From Rotaria sp. Silwood1 (taxonomy: Eukaryota > Rotifera > Eurotatoria > Philodinida > Philodinidae), in the NCBI GenBank assembly GCA_905250075.1, contig CAJNOP010000311.1, positions 1 to 64,000 on the forward strand: a stretch of 64,000 bases of DNA, written 5' to 3'. Below the pieces are notes generated by a model that had not been told where the DNA came from, did no database searches, and was given only the letters and a program-made list of their open reading frames with translations. Of this stretch, positions 1 to 10,730 are shown piece after piece (position 1 is the first letter of the stretch; each line of letters opens with the position of its first letter). The position numbers and the translations under genes are program-made.

Positions 1-868
1 TAACCTTGATCACTCATTATTATTTGTCCTTAAGTTTGACCCTTGATCTAGGTAGTCGATATATATATATATATGCGCGCTATTCCTTTTCTCTTTGGTT
101 CGTTATGTAGCTTAGTTGTTATACGTGTGTGTGTGTAAGTGTGACGGATGAAGATGTACGTGTATGAGGACATTTCTTTGATTTAGTAAAAATAAATGGA
201 AGAAGATATATAACATCAGATCCCTAATATATGTATATTGGTCAACAATATTTGGAGTCAATGACGATAAAACGTAAACTTCTTAGGCGTTCCTGTGATT
301 CATCTGCTATATCTCGGTTAATAATGGCTCTATAATTTTTGTTTTTGTATCAAGGAAAAGAGAACAATTTCTGCATCTAATCATATAAAAAGAGATCTTT
401 ATTTATAATAATAGTTCTCTTCCTTTTTTATTTATAAATTATATTGACGTTTCGATCAATGAAATTGATCTTCTTCAGAAATTCTCGAATAATTAAAATG
501 ATTAAATGGTGATAAATAAATGTACATAACAAAGTAAAACATACAAAGCAGATAAAAGAGTAAAAAGACAATCAACATGATGAGTCATATATACTTGTCA
601 AATCTATTGTTTCTTTTCTTTATATATATACTGGCACGGACAATACAGTAGAGACTGGAATTCTTTTTCTTTTGTATTTTGTTGTCCGTACCGGTATTAC
701 CGTCTTGTCCCAACTACGTTTGTAATTGTTGTGTTTGTTTGTGCTTTAAGATGTTGTTTTTGTTTGAAACGTATTTTTTTCCTGATTCTTTCTTTGTGAT
801 TGAGTAATATTCCGTTCCACATGTTGTTTAATTTATCGTGTTTGTTGATTGATTAGTTTATGAACGAA
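1..868. other. Non-coding AT-rich stretch
   Basis: I see no gene here. There is a short alternating TA run near 60-75 and a TG microsatellite near 125-137. All reading frames are short and broken. Confidence 0.5.
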
Positions 869-962
869 GGGTGTGGGTGTGGGGTGTTATTCCTAAGAGA
901 CCCACACCCTCACCGACACCCACACCCACACCCCACACCCATACCCACACCCACCCACACCC
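869..962. repeat. Telomere-like foldback unit A
   Basis: A short run of TGTGGG-type repeat on the + strand (869-886) is followed by about 14 nt of unrelated sequence and then by CCCACA-type repeats (901-962), so the two sides can pair as a hairpin. TGTGGG is, as I recall, the bdelloid rotifer telomeric hexamer. The order G-strand then C-strand is the head-to-head arrangement. It is the first of six such units in the left 8.6 kb. Confidence 0.8.
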
Positions 963-1543
963 TTTTTTTCTGTGCGGTTGCTGAGCTCCGTAATGGAGAG
1001 GGAGGCGTTGTCAAAACTTGAACTGAAAACTTCCAATCACTATTTTCTGCGACAATATGCGTGAATTCCACAAAATTATAGTAACAGATACGTACGCCGA
1101 TTCAATATTCATCAACGACTGATAGTACATCCAACTTATTTTCGATATAAAATTGGAAATGATGTTTCAACTTGAATCAGTTTTAAACTAAATGTAGTGA
1201 TATCCGCAAAGACGAAACGAATTTTATATTATCCGTATATTGCAACCTTTTCTCTCTATTTAAGAGCCGCAATAATCACACTTATGAAGATACATCACTT
1301 GTATAGACTAATGATTCACATTTCATCTCTCTCTTCCATGATACTCAAAAGCATGAGAATGACTTTTCCTTCGCCAAACTTATACAGTTTGATGAAAAAT
1401 ACTGTGTGCTAGTCTTAGTGTCTCAGAAGAGGATACGAGTATCAGTTTGAACTGGTGTGAATCTTTTCTTTTCCGTAATACCCGAGCCCACACCATTACC
1501 ATTTATCAACAGAAAAAAATTACTTCTGGAAAGAAAAACAATA
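963..1543. other. Non-coding stretch
   Basis: Only short open frames are visible. The reading from about 1197 to 1412 (71 residues) starts without a convincing context and resembles no family I know. I treat the interval as intergenic, probably including the 3' UTR of the minus-strand acetyltransferase that ends at 1544. Confidence 0.45.
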
Positions 1544-2083
1544 TTAATCAATAATCAATGCATATAAATGTTCGTCAATATCTTGTCCATTTTTGTATAT
1601 ACGTTTACGTAATATTCCTTCAAATACGAAACCACATTTTTCTACAACACGCATCGAAGCTTTATTCCATGGAAATATTGTTGCTTCAATCCGAACTAAA
1701 TTTTTCCATTCAATTTTTATTATTTCAATCGCTTTGTTGACAGCTTTAGGCATCAAACCACGATGCCAATACAGCTCACCTAACCAATATCCAATATCTG
1801 TTTTTCTTTCATTTTCAATAGAACGAATAAGACCACACACACCTATCAATTCATCATTTGTCTGCAAACGAATACTAAAAATACGTCTTGAATTTGATGA
1901 CTTTGATTTTATCTTTTGAATAAAATCTTCACCATCTCTAGTTGTATATGGATATGGTATTGTTAATGTGTTAGCTGCTATTATTGGATTATTAAGATAT
2001 TTAACAAATGAAGGAATATCTTCATTTGTTAATAGATCAGTCATATATATTTCATCATCAATATCATACCGATTTGATGCCAT
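1544..2083 (-). CDS. GNAT N-acetyltransferase, RimJ/RimL type
   Basis: A 179-residue single-exon protein with the layout of the Acetyltransf_3 (RimJ/RimL-like) branch of the GNAT superfamily, which transfers an acetyl group from acetyl-CoA to an amine. Visible family marks are the central IGYWLGELYWHRGLM segment (residues about 96-110), where GNATs carry the acetyl-CoA pyrophosphate-binding R/Q-x-x-G-x-G/A loop (here degenerate), and the C-terminal signature N-K-A-S-M-R-V-V-E-K-C-G-F followed by EGILRKR. The start at 2083 gives the usual length. The substrate cannot be told. It has no introns, unlike most genes in this window, and sits between two telomere-like foldbacks, a setting in which bdelloids are known to carry transferred genes. 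A bacterial or fungal origin is therefore possible but unproven. Confidence 0.85.
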   Translation of the reverse strand: MASNRYDIDDEIYMTDLLTNEDIPSFVKYLNNPIIAANTLTIPYPYTTRDGEDFIQKIKSKSSNSRRIFSIRLQTNDELIGVCGLIRSIENERKTDIGYWLGELYWHRGLMPKAVNKAIEIIKIEWKNLVRIEATIFPWNKASMRVVEKCGFVFEGILRKRIYKNGQDIDEHLYALIID

Positions 2084-2408
2084 TGTATTCTAAAAGAAAA
2101 ATAAGAAAAAGGTTTTTTTTATTTGCTCGATTACGTCAGGTTACCATTTACAAGTCTACTTATATATATATGATGCCAAAAGAAAAAGAAAAAAAATGAT
2201 GAAATTCTTCACGAGGCATTTTTGTGTATTTCGTCATCGTTTCTATCATCAGTTCTGTGTGATGGCAGCTGTAAAGCAAATGTAATTGATGTTGTCAATC
2301 CTTGACTTCTTACTAAAATGGTGACTATTAATTTCACTATACAAAACAGGTGCAACGATTTTAACAGTTTTAAGTTCATTTCTAAATGAATTAGTTGCTT
2401 TTTGCTAA
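2084..2408. other. Non-coding stretch upstream of the acetyltransferase
   Basis: This probably holds the promoter and 5' UTR of the minus-strand acetyltransferase. An AT run (2160-2170) is the only simple pattern. No other gene is supported. Confidence 0.4.
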
Positions 2409-2739
2409 GGTGTGGATGTGGATGTGAGTGTGGGTGTGGGTGTGGGTGTGAGTGTGAGTGTGGGTGTGAGTGTGAGTGTGAGTGTGGGTGTGAGTGTGAG
2501 TGTGGGTGTGAGTGTGGGTGGCTGGGTGTGGGTGTGGGAGTGTGGGTGGGTGTGGGTGTGGGTGTGTGGGTGTGGGTGGGTGTGGGGTGTGGGGTGGGTG
2601 TGGGTGGTGTGGGTGTGCGTGTGGGTGTGGGTGTGTGGTTGTGGGTCATCTTTTAATGCATACCGACACCCACATATCCATACCAACACGCTTCACCCAC
2701 ACCCACCCACACACCCACACCTACACCCACCCACACCCT
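2409..2739. repeat. Telomere-like foldback unit B (largest)
   Basis: About 240 nt of TGTGGG-type repeat on the + strand (2409-2646), with frequent TGTGAG and TGGGTG variants, then a short unrelated loop, then CCCACA-type repeats (2664-2739). Long open frames through this interval on both strands encode only Val/Gly/Cys- or Pro/Thr/His-rich repeats and are by-products of the repeat. It is the longest of the six foldbacks in this end of the window. Confidence 0.85.
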
Positions 2740-3196
2740 CGAATAAAATCTTGTTAAATTTGATTTATTTTGAAATTTTTCATGACCATCTTTAGCAGCA
2801 TTAGATAGATTTATTTATTGAAATATAAAGAAAATAAATATTCGCGTGTTTGGAAAGTCCAGTGAGAGTCTATCATATATCGACACCTCATTTCCTACTG
2901 GGAAATGTTACACGAACTTTTCAAATATGTTCATTCGATTCTCAAAAGGAAATTAGTCGAGAGTAAAATCTTCTATTTATTCATTCAAACGAATCAATTA
3001 AATATGAAAAATATTCAAAGGTAATATTTTATCTTTATTTATGTGTAAAACTTTATCAAAAAATCGTCTATCTTATCTTTTTTTTCTTAGAAAAATTATT
3101 TTTTATAAAAATAATTTCATGACTTTTATTATTTAAAAAGAAAAGTCATAAAAATTTTCAATCTTAATGTTAGTCGTCTTTTTATAAATATATATA
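2740..3196. other. Non-coding AT-rich stretch
   Basis: No open frame of note. A short local inverted repeat lies around 3088-3150 (AAAAATTATTTTT and AAAAGTCATAAAAA blocks). Confidence 0.4.
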
Positions 3197-3580
3197 CAGT
3201 AAAACCTCTCCATAGTGGACACCGTTGGGTCTTTTCAAAAGTGTCCACTATATAGAACTAAGGTCTTTTCTAAGATAACGCTATTATAGACGGAGTAAAT
3301 GAGTTTTATATTCATTTGAAAATTATTAATGAATAGATATCGAACGCTATTGTTCATTTTTACTTCTCTTTGCATTCATTTTTGCTTTTGGAGGAATGTA
3401 TAGTCGTTAAAGTATAGTTAAACTCACTACTGGATACTGTTAGACATAAAAAATCTTCATTATATAGAATTATATGGTAATGTCCACTATAAAGAGGTTC
3501 GTTTCCAGCGAAAAGTAACACTTGGGACTTTCAAAACTGTTCACTGTACGGAGGTGTCCATTATGATAGGTTCCATACTG
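3197..3580. mobile_element. Pogo/Tc1-mariner-like MITE
   Basis: A 384-bp non-coding element with terminal inverted repeats. The left end begins CAGTAAAACCTCTCCATAG, and the right end read in reverse begins CAGTATGGAACCTATCATAA; both then reach TGGACACC. It is flanked on both sides by TA, the usual target duplication of Tc1/mariner/pogo elements. Internally the GTCCACTATA motif recurs near both ends. It has no transposase, so it is non-autonomous. Confidence 0.75.
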
Positions 3581-4336
3581 TACATATATAACGAGAAAAA
3601 AAAGATACTCTTTTAATTTCAAGACATGACTGAAATCAATCAGCAAATATTGTTTCAAATGATAAAACAGAAGAAATAATTTATAAAGAACCACCCAAGG
3701 GAGAAAAGGCGAGATTTCAGGCTTAAAATACTTCACTTGGACGTTAAATGCTGTCTGAAGTAGATGAAGTCTCGCTTTTTCCCTTGAAACCACCACGTTA
3801 TGGATTTTTAAATCCATTAGCATAAAATCAAACATGTGAAAATTCATTAAATACTTTTTTCTTAGTGTTAATCGTAAACTCGCATATATACCGGACTGTT
3901 TTCCTAATTATTTTAGTCAATCATCAAGCGTATCATGTCGTTATTACTACTAATTTCACTTTCATATCAGCAGAGTGGTCACAAAAACTACACTACGTAA
4001 AGAATGTTACTATATGTTGAAGGTAAAAATCATCTTCACATATATCTTTTTTTCGATGTTTTTCTGTTGATATTTTTCTTTCAGCCTTTTTCCCTTTCGA
4101 CGATAATTCATTCGACATTTTTCTCTTCTATAGTTTCCTCTTCTATCATCTATTTTCCGCCTTTTTTTTCCGATATTAGTCCATTCCATTCGGTCTAATG
4201 ATGACGGTCAATCATCACGTAGACTATTTAAAAGTGCATCATAATTGTTCTTACTGTTGACGACATCGGTCAAATGCGAAAAACAAACATATAAATAAAT
4301 GTATTAATTTTTTTAATAAGAAACGAAAAAAAAAAA
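3581..4336. other. Non-coding stretch before the F-box gene
   Basis: AT-rich, without a supported gene. A minus-strand open frame that starts here and runs back into the MITE resembles nothing and is judged spurious. It ends in the A-rich run just before the F-box ATG at 4337. Confidence 0.45.
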
Positions 4337-6078
4337 ATGCAATTGAATGATTTACCCGACGAAATACTTCTACTAATTTTGAAAGAACTACATAGTTGTG
4401 AAGTACTTTATTCTTTTCATGATATTAATCAACGATTCAATAGAGTTATACATGATCCAATATTTACAAGCCGTTTGAATTTTGTTAAATGGTCATGCCA
4501 TAAAATTGTCAATAAATTTTCTTCTAATCTTATTGATCAATTTTCTTTACAAATTTTACCCGAAATTTGTAAAAGAATCAAATGGTTTAATCTTGACTCA
4601 TCATTTATGACACGTTTTTTATCTGCTAATAAATATCCTAATTTATGTGGACTTGGCCTCTACAATGTTGACGAAGAAATAATCAACTTTCTTTTTACTG
4701 GTATGAATACTTTCTAGAGATAATACTCTCAAATTTAAGATCATCTTTCAATCATTCGATTGTTTCTATTAATTTTTAATATAGAATCAATGTTAATATA
4801 AGATAGATTTTTAATTTAGATAATAATCTTTCATATGATATTTTCAAAAATCAAATCACATCGCTTGTTGTTGGAATTGATTCAGAAAAAAAGAATTCGT
4901 CAATAGTAGAAAATATATGCAATAATCTATTCACAATGATGAACAATTTAATTCATTTAACATTTTATGATGCATCATATAAAAATATTGTTCGATTTAT
5001 GACCGTTGTTCCCTCTCCCAAATTTTCTTCATCAACTTTATTGACATTAAATATCAAGGCACACAATTTTAATGATTTTCTCTATATTCTTGATGGTCGT
5101 TTCAATAACCTTCAATCACTTTGTATTGATTTGATCAAGATTTGTTCTTCATCAATACAAATCAAAAATCAAGTTAGTTTAATAATAAAAGATATATTCA
5201 TTCTTTTTTTTTGAATTTTCTAGGGAAAAATTCCAAATCTCAAGTGTTTTAATCTGTCATGTTTTTTGGAAACATTCAATTACAATACATTAATTGTTCC
5301 ACTTCTTCATCGAATGTTGAATTTGGAAAAACTTGGTTTATATATTATGACTTATGTCAAGGAAAGATTTATTGATGGAAACAGTTTGAAAGAAGATATT
5401 CTTTATCATTTGACAAAAATGAAACATTTCGATTTTGATATTTATTCAAATATATATATGGAAAATCAATTGAATTTTCCATCAAACGAAGATATTCAAC
5501 AGACATTTAAAGATTTTCCATGTACAAAAGTAATATCTTGTGTTGATTATATTCATAAGCGAAAACAAGTACAATGTCATGTTTATTCATATCCATTTCT
5601 AATGGAATTTTATGAACAAATAACAAATAATTTTCCAGGCGGATTTTATCCATATGTTCGCATAGTGTCATTATATGATGTACATCCATTTGAACATGAA
5701 TTTTTTCTTCAAATTTCTCTTGCATTTCCATTGATGGGCAGATTAACTTTGATTAATTATTGTTCACAAAATGTTAAACAATCGATCGATATTAATCAGA
5801 ATTTTGAAATTATCCGATATTATCATCTTATTGAACTTGACATTGGACAATGTCATGATGATTATACTGAAGAGTTTCTTCTTCATACAAAAACATATTT
5901 ACACAATTCAATCTCACTTGATATTGATTTGGAATCATTAGCAAGAATAACACAGAATTTTACAAGAAATGAAACACGAATTAATTGTAGCAAAGTAAAT
6001 GAATTATTTTTATATGGAGAAAGCGAAAATTTGATTCAATCTTTACAAAATTATTTTCCTTTTGCAGAAATTGATTGA
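4337..6078 (+). CDS. F-box protein of the rotifer expanded type
   Basis: A three-exon model: 4337-4700, 4820-5172, 5224-6078, giving 523 residues. Residues 1-50 form an F-box: LNDLPDEILLLILKEL, then a helix with a short hydrophobic core and the F-N-R-V motif. In F-box proteins this segment binds SKP1 and recruits targets to a Cullin-1 ubiquitin ligase. The rest (about 470 residues) is rich in Leu, Ile, Phe and Asn with a loose leucine-rich spacing, but no named repeat can be assigned. Large families of such proteins occur in bdelloid genomes. The first intron splits an Asp codon (ACT-G/AT) and the second is phase 0. The target is unknown. A 3' AATAAA-like signal follows at about 6110. Confidence 0.8.
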
Positions 6079-7049
6079 ATGTTATTATTTTGTGTACGGT
6101 TTGGAGGAATAAAAAAATATTTTTTTGAAATAAAAAAAATGATCATTTGGAAGAAAGTGAATTTCATTCAATAAAAATATTTAATTCGTACAAGGCAATG
6201 AAATCTTAATCTATTAACTATGAATTTTTTTTGAAAATCTATGATCCATTTATATCACAACAATTTGTGGAAAATTTATAGAAAAGAATAATATCTGAAA
6301 AACTTTTGACAATGTCACAAAAATAATGTTTTTGTAAATGAATTAAGTATTTCAAACTATTGAGTTGAAATAATCGATACAGTACGACGTGCTTTATGCA
6401 TTGCAGAGATCGATAGAAGAAAGATTTTTCTGTTCCTTTCCGCCTCCTTCTTATCAAAATTTTTCATGAAGTCATTTTTGAAAAATGAATAGGCCGGTAA
6501 TATTTTCTGTTGTATATCGATTCTCTCAATATTTATTTTTATATTAAAATGTTTTATATAATTTAAAAGGGTAATTTTTTTCAAGTCTATTTTAAAAAAA
6601 TGTAAAACTTGTGTTTGTAATATGAAAAATTTTTTGACCATTTTCTGTGTGAAAAACACAAATGCATGTTTTTGATAAATTTAAGCAATAAAAGAATTTA
6701 GAAACATTTTCATGTATGCAATTTTGTAGAATCCAGTTAAGTTCCATCAAAATAAAACTGTCACATAATTGTATAGTTTCGTGTATCATAAGTGAAATAA
6801 TCAGAGTTACAAAAACAATGTGCAGTGTGATTTTTTTATCACACTAGTTTGCTCGCTTTTATTATATTCTATTTTGAAAGAATTTTCCTATTATATATGT
6901 ATATATAGATAATACTCGTTTTGCACTATCAAATGACAAAAATAAACTTGAATTATATCTATGGGCGGCGGAGCCATTAGGCTTGGGGAGGCTCAAATAC
7001 TAAAAAACTATTTTAAAGATATAATCGCAAGTTTACGCCTTATTAGCGA
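6079..7049. other. Non-coding AT-rich stretch
   Basis: No supported gene. A few 60-100 residue open frames on the minus strand (6239-6789) overlap one another and encode Phe/Ile/Lys-rich sequence typical of AT-rich noise. Confidence 0.45.
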
Positions 7050-7147
7050 GGGTAGGGTGTGGGTGTGGGTGGCAGTCTTTCATCTACACCCACACCCACA
7101 TCCACACACCCACCCACACCCCACACCTACACATCCACATCCACACC
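7050..7147. repeat. Telomere-like foldback unit C
   Basis: A G-strand tract (7050-7072), a 12-nt loop, then a longer C-strand tract with CCCACA, CCCACC and CATCCA variants (7085-7147). Same arrangement as units A and B. Confidence 0.8.
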
Positions 7148-7545
7148 GTTGATCATTGTCTCTTTTTTAGGTTCAATGGAATAATTCATGTCGAAAAATT
7201 TTATCACATGAATTTAATTCTTTTTCTTAATCGATTATCATGGACACATTGGTTTTTTGTATTGAAGTCAATTTTTTTCTGTACTCCCACTTATGTAGAT
7301 GTTTTTTCTTGTGAATACGCATGTAAACAATGAACAGAGGTTATTTTCATGTCCCAATATGATGCTAGTGTCTTTATTGGGGCTGAAACTTGTGTATTTC
7401 TGTATTTTTTTGTTACTCTTTGACTGTTTTTTTTTGTGAAATATAATTTATAATGATAATAACCAGTCATGTAAACTAAGGCTTTGTCTTATGCAGGTAG
7501 ATCGTTTAATAACAGAAAGTATATTCAGAGAAAGAGGCAAAGAAA
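7148..7545. other. Non-coding stretch between foldbacks C and D
   Basis: No supported gene or further repeat. Confidence 0.4.
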
Positions 7546-7619
7546 GGGTGTGGGTGTGATTGTGAATCGGTATCGGTGTACAAGTAAACACTTACTTACT
7601 TCACCCACATCCACACCCT
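7546..7619. repeat. Telomere-like foldback unit D
   Basis: A short G-strand tract, GGGTGTGGGTGTG (7546-7558), a loop of about 40 nt, and a C-strand tract, CACCCACATCCACACCC (7602-7618). More decayed than A-C, but with the same polarity. Confidence 0.65.
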
Positions 7620-8197
7620 CCTTGTGTTGAACGAAAGAGCTAACATTTATTCACATGGTCTCTGTAATATCACTAAGAATGATAGATATTTAACGTCGTT
7701 AACAGAGTGATTTGCACTTGAAAAGAGAAACGTTTTAGACATGTCTGAAACTTTTATTGCGATGCGTCTGCAGAGAAAGAAACGGGATTATTAGCTAGCG
7801 ATAAGCAGAAGCATCTCGATGCTTGAATACATGTTGGGACATTTACCACACAACTACTAGCGAGGTACATGCTTTGATTTTCTTTTTGTTCCATGTAAGT
7901 TTGGTACGAAATAATAATCAATCGCTTGTGCTACTTCTCATCGTCTTTAATGCAGATGGGCGCGAGTTTTGTATTGAAACGCAGACTTTAATATGCAGAA
8001 TAGGACAAAACGTGTGCAAATTTATCTGGTGGTTTATTCTAAACAGATAACAGCTTGTGATATGCTTACGCAATCTCTTATCAAGACACATATTTCTGTT
8101 GGTGCATTGAGAGAAAGCAAACTCTATGAAAATATTGATTGGTATATAAATTAGTTTCCATTGTTATAAATAGAATTGTAGCAATGCGTCGAAAAAA
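7620..8197. other. Non-coding stretch between foldbacks D and E
   Basis: No supported gene. A 75-residue open frame at 7823-8050 has no recognisable features. Confidence 0.4.
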
Positions 8198-8275
8198 GGG
8201 TTGGACGTGGGTGTGGATCTGAGCCTGGGTTGGTTGATTAAGAGCAGAGTGATGTCCACACCCATATCCATACCT
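8198..8275. repeat. Telomere-like foldback unit E (decayed)
   Basis: The G-strand side GGGTTGGACGTGGGTGTGG (8198-8216) is matched by the C-strand side CCACACCCATATCCATACC (8255-8273) across a loop of about 40 nt. The repeat is strongly mutated but the hairpin logic remains. Confidence 0.55.
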
Positions 8276-8443
8276 TCAACTCCAATCTTGTTTGCCTGTT
8301 ATTATCGAAGGAAATTAATATGTTCAACAGATAAACAGCCGTGTTAATTTTGAAATTTGGATCCAATTTTTAAAGTTCCTTCCAACCATTCAACTATCAA
8401 ATGTAGAGTGAAGAACCAAAATGACCTTAATATCCACAGAGTC

Positions 8444-8535
8444 TCGGTGTGGGTGCAGACGTTTGCATAGTTGTGTGAGTATGAGGTGTGAACCTCAATA
8501 TTTTCTTTTAACCAACCTACGTCCACATTCATGCT
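8444..8535. repeat. Possible telomere-like foldback unit F (most decayed)
   Basis: CGGTGTGGGTGCAGACG near 8445 faces CCAACCTACGTCCACATTC near 8510-8530. Only the core of the repeat remains, so this entry depends on its five better neighbours. Confidence 0.35.
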
Positions 8536-9128
8536 CTTAGAATAAAAAGAAAGCAGATACGACCTGTGTATCCCAATGAATATTTCCCTTTTTTGTGAAT
8601 GAACTGTTTTCTGATAAAAAGGTTTCTCAAGTTCTAGAAGAAAGTAAAACGATGAAGAGATTTTTTGATTAATACAGAGTAAGGTTTCACTGAACATGTT
8701 CATGTGTGATTCCTACGAATGTGCACTGTATTAATTAGATCCTATAGTTAAAGGATTGTTCATACTGAACTTAGATGATCAAATGAATATAAATACTAAA
8801 AAATAAATCGATTTTTAGAGAAGTTCTTCTAAACTGTCTGTTGCTTCGTTTATCCAAAGAGATTATTCTAATGTGTAGAGAGTTTTATTGGTAATCATTT
8901 ATGAAAGGCAACATATTTAATTTATTTGAAAAAGAGCTTGAAGAATTGATGAAAAAATTGACATCATTACTCAAAATTTACTGTTCAGTTGTCAGTTAAA
9001 AAGATCAAATGAAATCAATAAAAAATAGGTAGATCCTGTCAATCCTATTATCATCGCGTGAGAATAAATACAGATGGTATCAGCAGTATTTTGAAGATAA
9101 TCAAGAAAAACAAAAGAATAAAAATAGA
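8536..9128. other. Non-coding stretch
   Basis: AT-rich sequence without an open frame of interest, leading into the decayed gene that becomes readable at about 9129. Confidence 0.4.
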
Positions 9129-10185
9129 CCTTCGTTTAGGGATCCATACTAACCAAGTGTACGATCAACAGTTCTAGGTCAACTTCAAGGCATTACTGAT
9201 AAAGGTGCAACTTTTGTTTCTTTACGCATATGGTTTGTTGCACAACCTGGTACAACAACTGATCTATATTGGCAATCACATTTCCAATGAGTGTACAAGA
9301 GACAATCAATTTGCATCAATATGCTGAAGATGTAGCATCCATTCAGAGTACAGTTGATGGTCATCGAGTACATTGAGATGTTTGTCTCTTATGGTTAGGC
9401 ACTGCAGATTATCGAATTGGTAATCTAATTGATGGTTTTGGATATTATCATCTAAATGCTAGTGAATTTATATCACGTGTCGAAGAGACAATGGATAGTG
9501 TTCTTCAAGTACTTGCTAATGTCAAACATCCGGATGGTGCTTTGTTAGTTCAAACTATTTAGCTTGAAGGTGAAGTTATGATTGGAGGAAAAGCAAGTCA
9601 AGACTGGTTCCTTTCTACACATCATCCACGATTTCTACAGATTGTCACCAATGCTACTTTTACTCCAGCTGTGTATTTTGTAGTCGACGGACTTGAAGAA
9701 CATGTTCTTCAAACCGATTATATTGATGCACAATTTCCAGCTTTGAATGGACATCGATCGATGTATTGGGTCTATCGTAGTCTAAATTTTCTAAAAAAAA
9801 ATCAGAATTTACCATTACCATTACGTATTGATTTTTCTTGTTATATCGATCGTGATAAAGCCACTTATGCAAATTTAACTAAACATATTTTGAATGATGC
9901 ATCAGCATCTTTGTCTGTTCTTGGTGCTTCTGATTTATGTGGTGTTGCTGAAACCTATTATTTCATTGATGATACACAACGAAAAAAATATGGACAAGCA
10001 TTTACATTAGAAGCTTTGTTTAATCCACATGTTAATCGACTCAGCTTTTGGACAACACTGATGCTGGAGAACAAGGAATAAATGTCGCTTATCCATTTGC
10101 TATTGAAGTTGAATTCACTGCTCATAAACAGTTCATGTATGCACATTTGAGAGATAACAGACCATTATCAGAAACATTTATTTGA
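9129..10185 (+). pseudogene. Decayed intronless gene, family not recognised
   Basis: A once-continuous protein can be read in pieces on the + strand. Frame one runs from 9129 to a stop at 9288-9290, with another stop early in the piece. After a frameshift the reading resumes (AEDVASIQSTVDG, then LWLGTADYRIGNLIDGFGYY) with stops at about 9375 and 9560, followed by the longest intact piece, 9578-10081, containing GHRSMYWVYRSL and GVAETYYFID. A second frameshift near 10055-10065 leads to DAGEQGINVAYPFAIE, and a stop follows at about 10183. Over 330 residues are readable with no intron, unlike its neighbours. The layout suggests a soluble enzyme, perhaps a hydrolase, but I do not recognise the family. 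Lack of introns and a location beside telomere-like tracts fit an acquired gene that has decayed. Confidence 0.7.
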
Positions 10186-10730
10186 ATAGAGAAAATCAAG
10201 AAAACAATCAGTTCAATAATGAAAAGACAAAATCCGTATTAACTTATTCACAGGCAAATCATATTGCATATTCAATTCACGTCGAAACGTACTAAAGGTA
10301 TTAACAGGATTAAAGGATGACAAAATTGAAAGGCACAGTAGCTTGAAAAGCATAAACATAAAATAGGATGAATTTAATTGTTCATGATCTCCTCACATGG
10401 ATTCTCAGTTTGCAAACTTCTCATTTATTCATGTTTCATAGATGTGTTGCAAAGGAACTAGAAATCAAGACAATTTAAAACAATGCATTTTAACTCATGT
10501 ATCTTATGTTGTGGTAAAACGTTTGCCGTCTCCTAGGTCAAAATCCTGGTTTCACCACTGATTTATTATTTGTTTTGACTGGCATCTATCGCCTATTTTC
10601 AATTGGTCAAATGATTATTATTATTTATATTTATTTTGTTCTTTTCTTTTACAACTCTATGATTGTGTCATACATTTCTTGAAATCTTACTCATTGTCTT
10701 TTAGTCTTTTAGTCTTTTACATTAATTCAA
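10186..10730. other. Non-coding stretch before the PRA1 gene
   Basis: No open frame is supported. Near 10515-10562 a short tRNA-like pattern (GTGGTAAAACG, then GGTTTCACCAC) is visible but too incomplete to call. Confidence 0.4.

Noticed and set aside
2209..2795. Long overlapping open frames on both strands (up to 146 residues, Pro/Thr/His- or Val/Gly-rich)
   Set aside because: They are created by the TGTGGG repeat, which lacks stop codons in several frames; there is no start context, splice site or family similarity.
3470..3847. A 125-residue minus-strand open frame
   Set aside because: It overlaps the right end of the MITE and encodes Phe/Leu/His-rich sequence with no family features.
10515..10562. 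tRNA-like A-box and B-box pattern
   Set aside because: The spacing is too short for a tRNA and no acceptor stem can be drawn; at most a decayed tRNA-derived SINE fragment.
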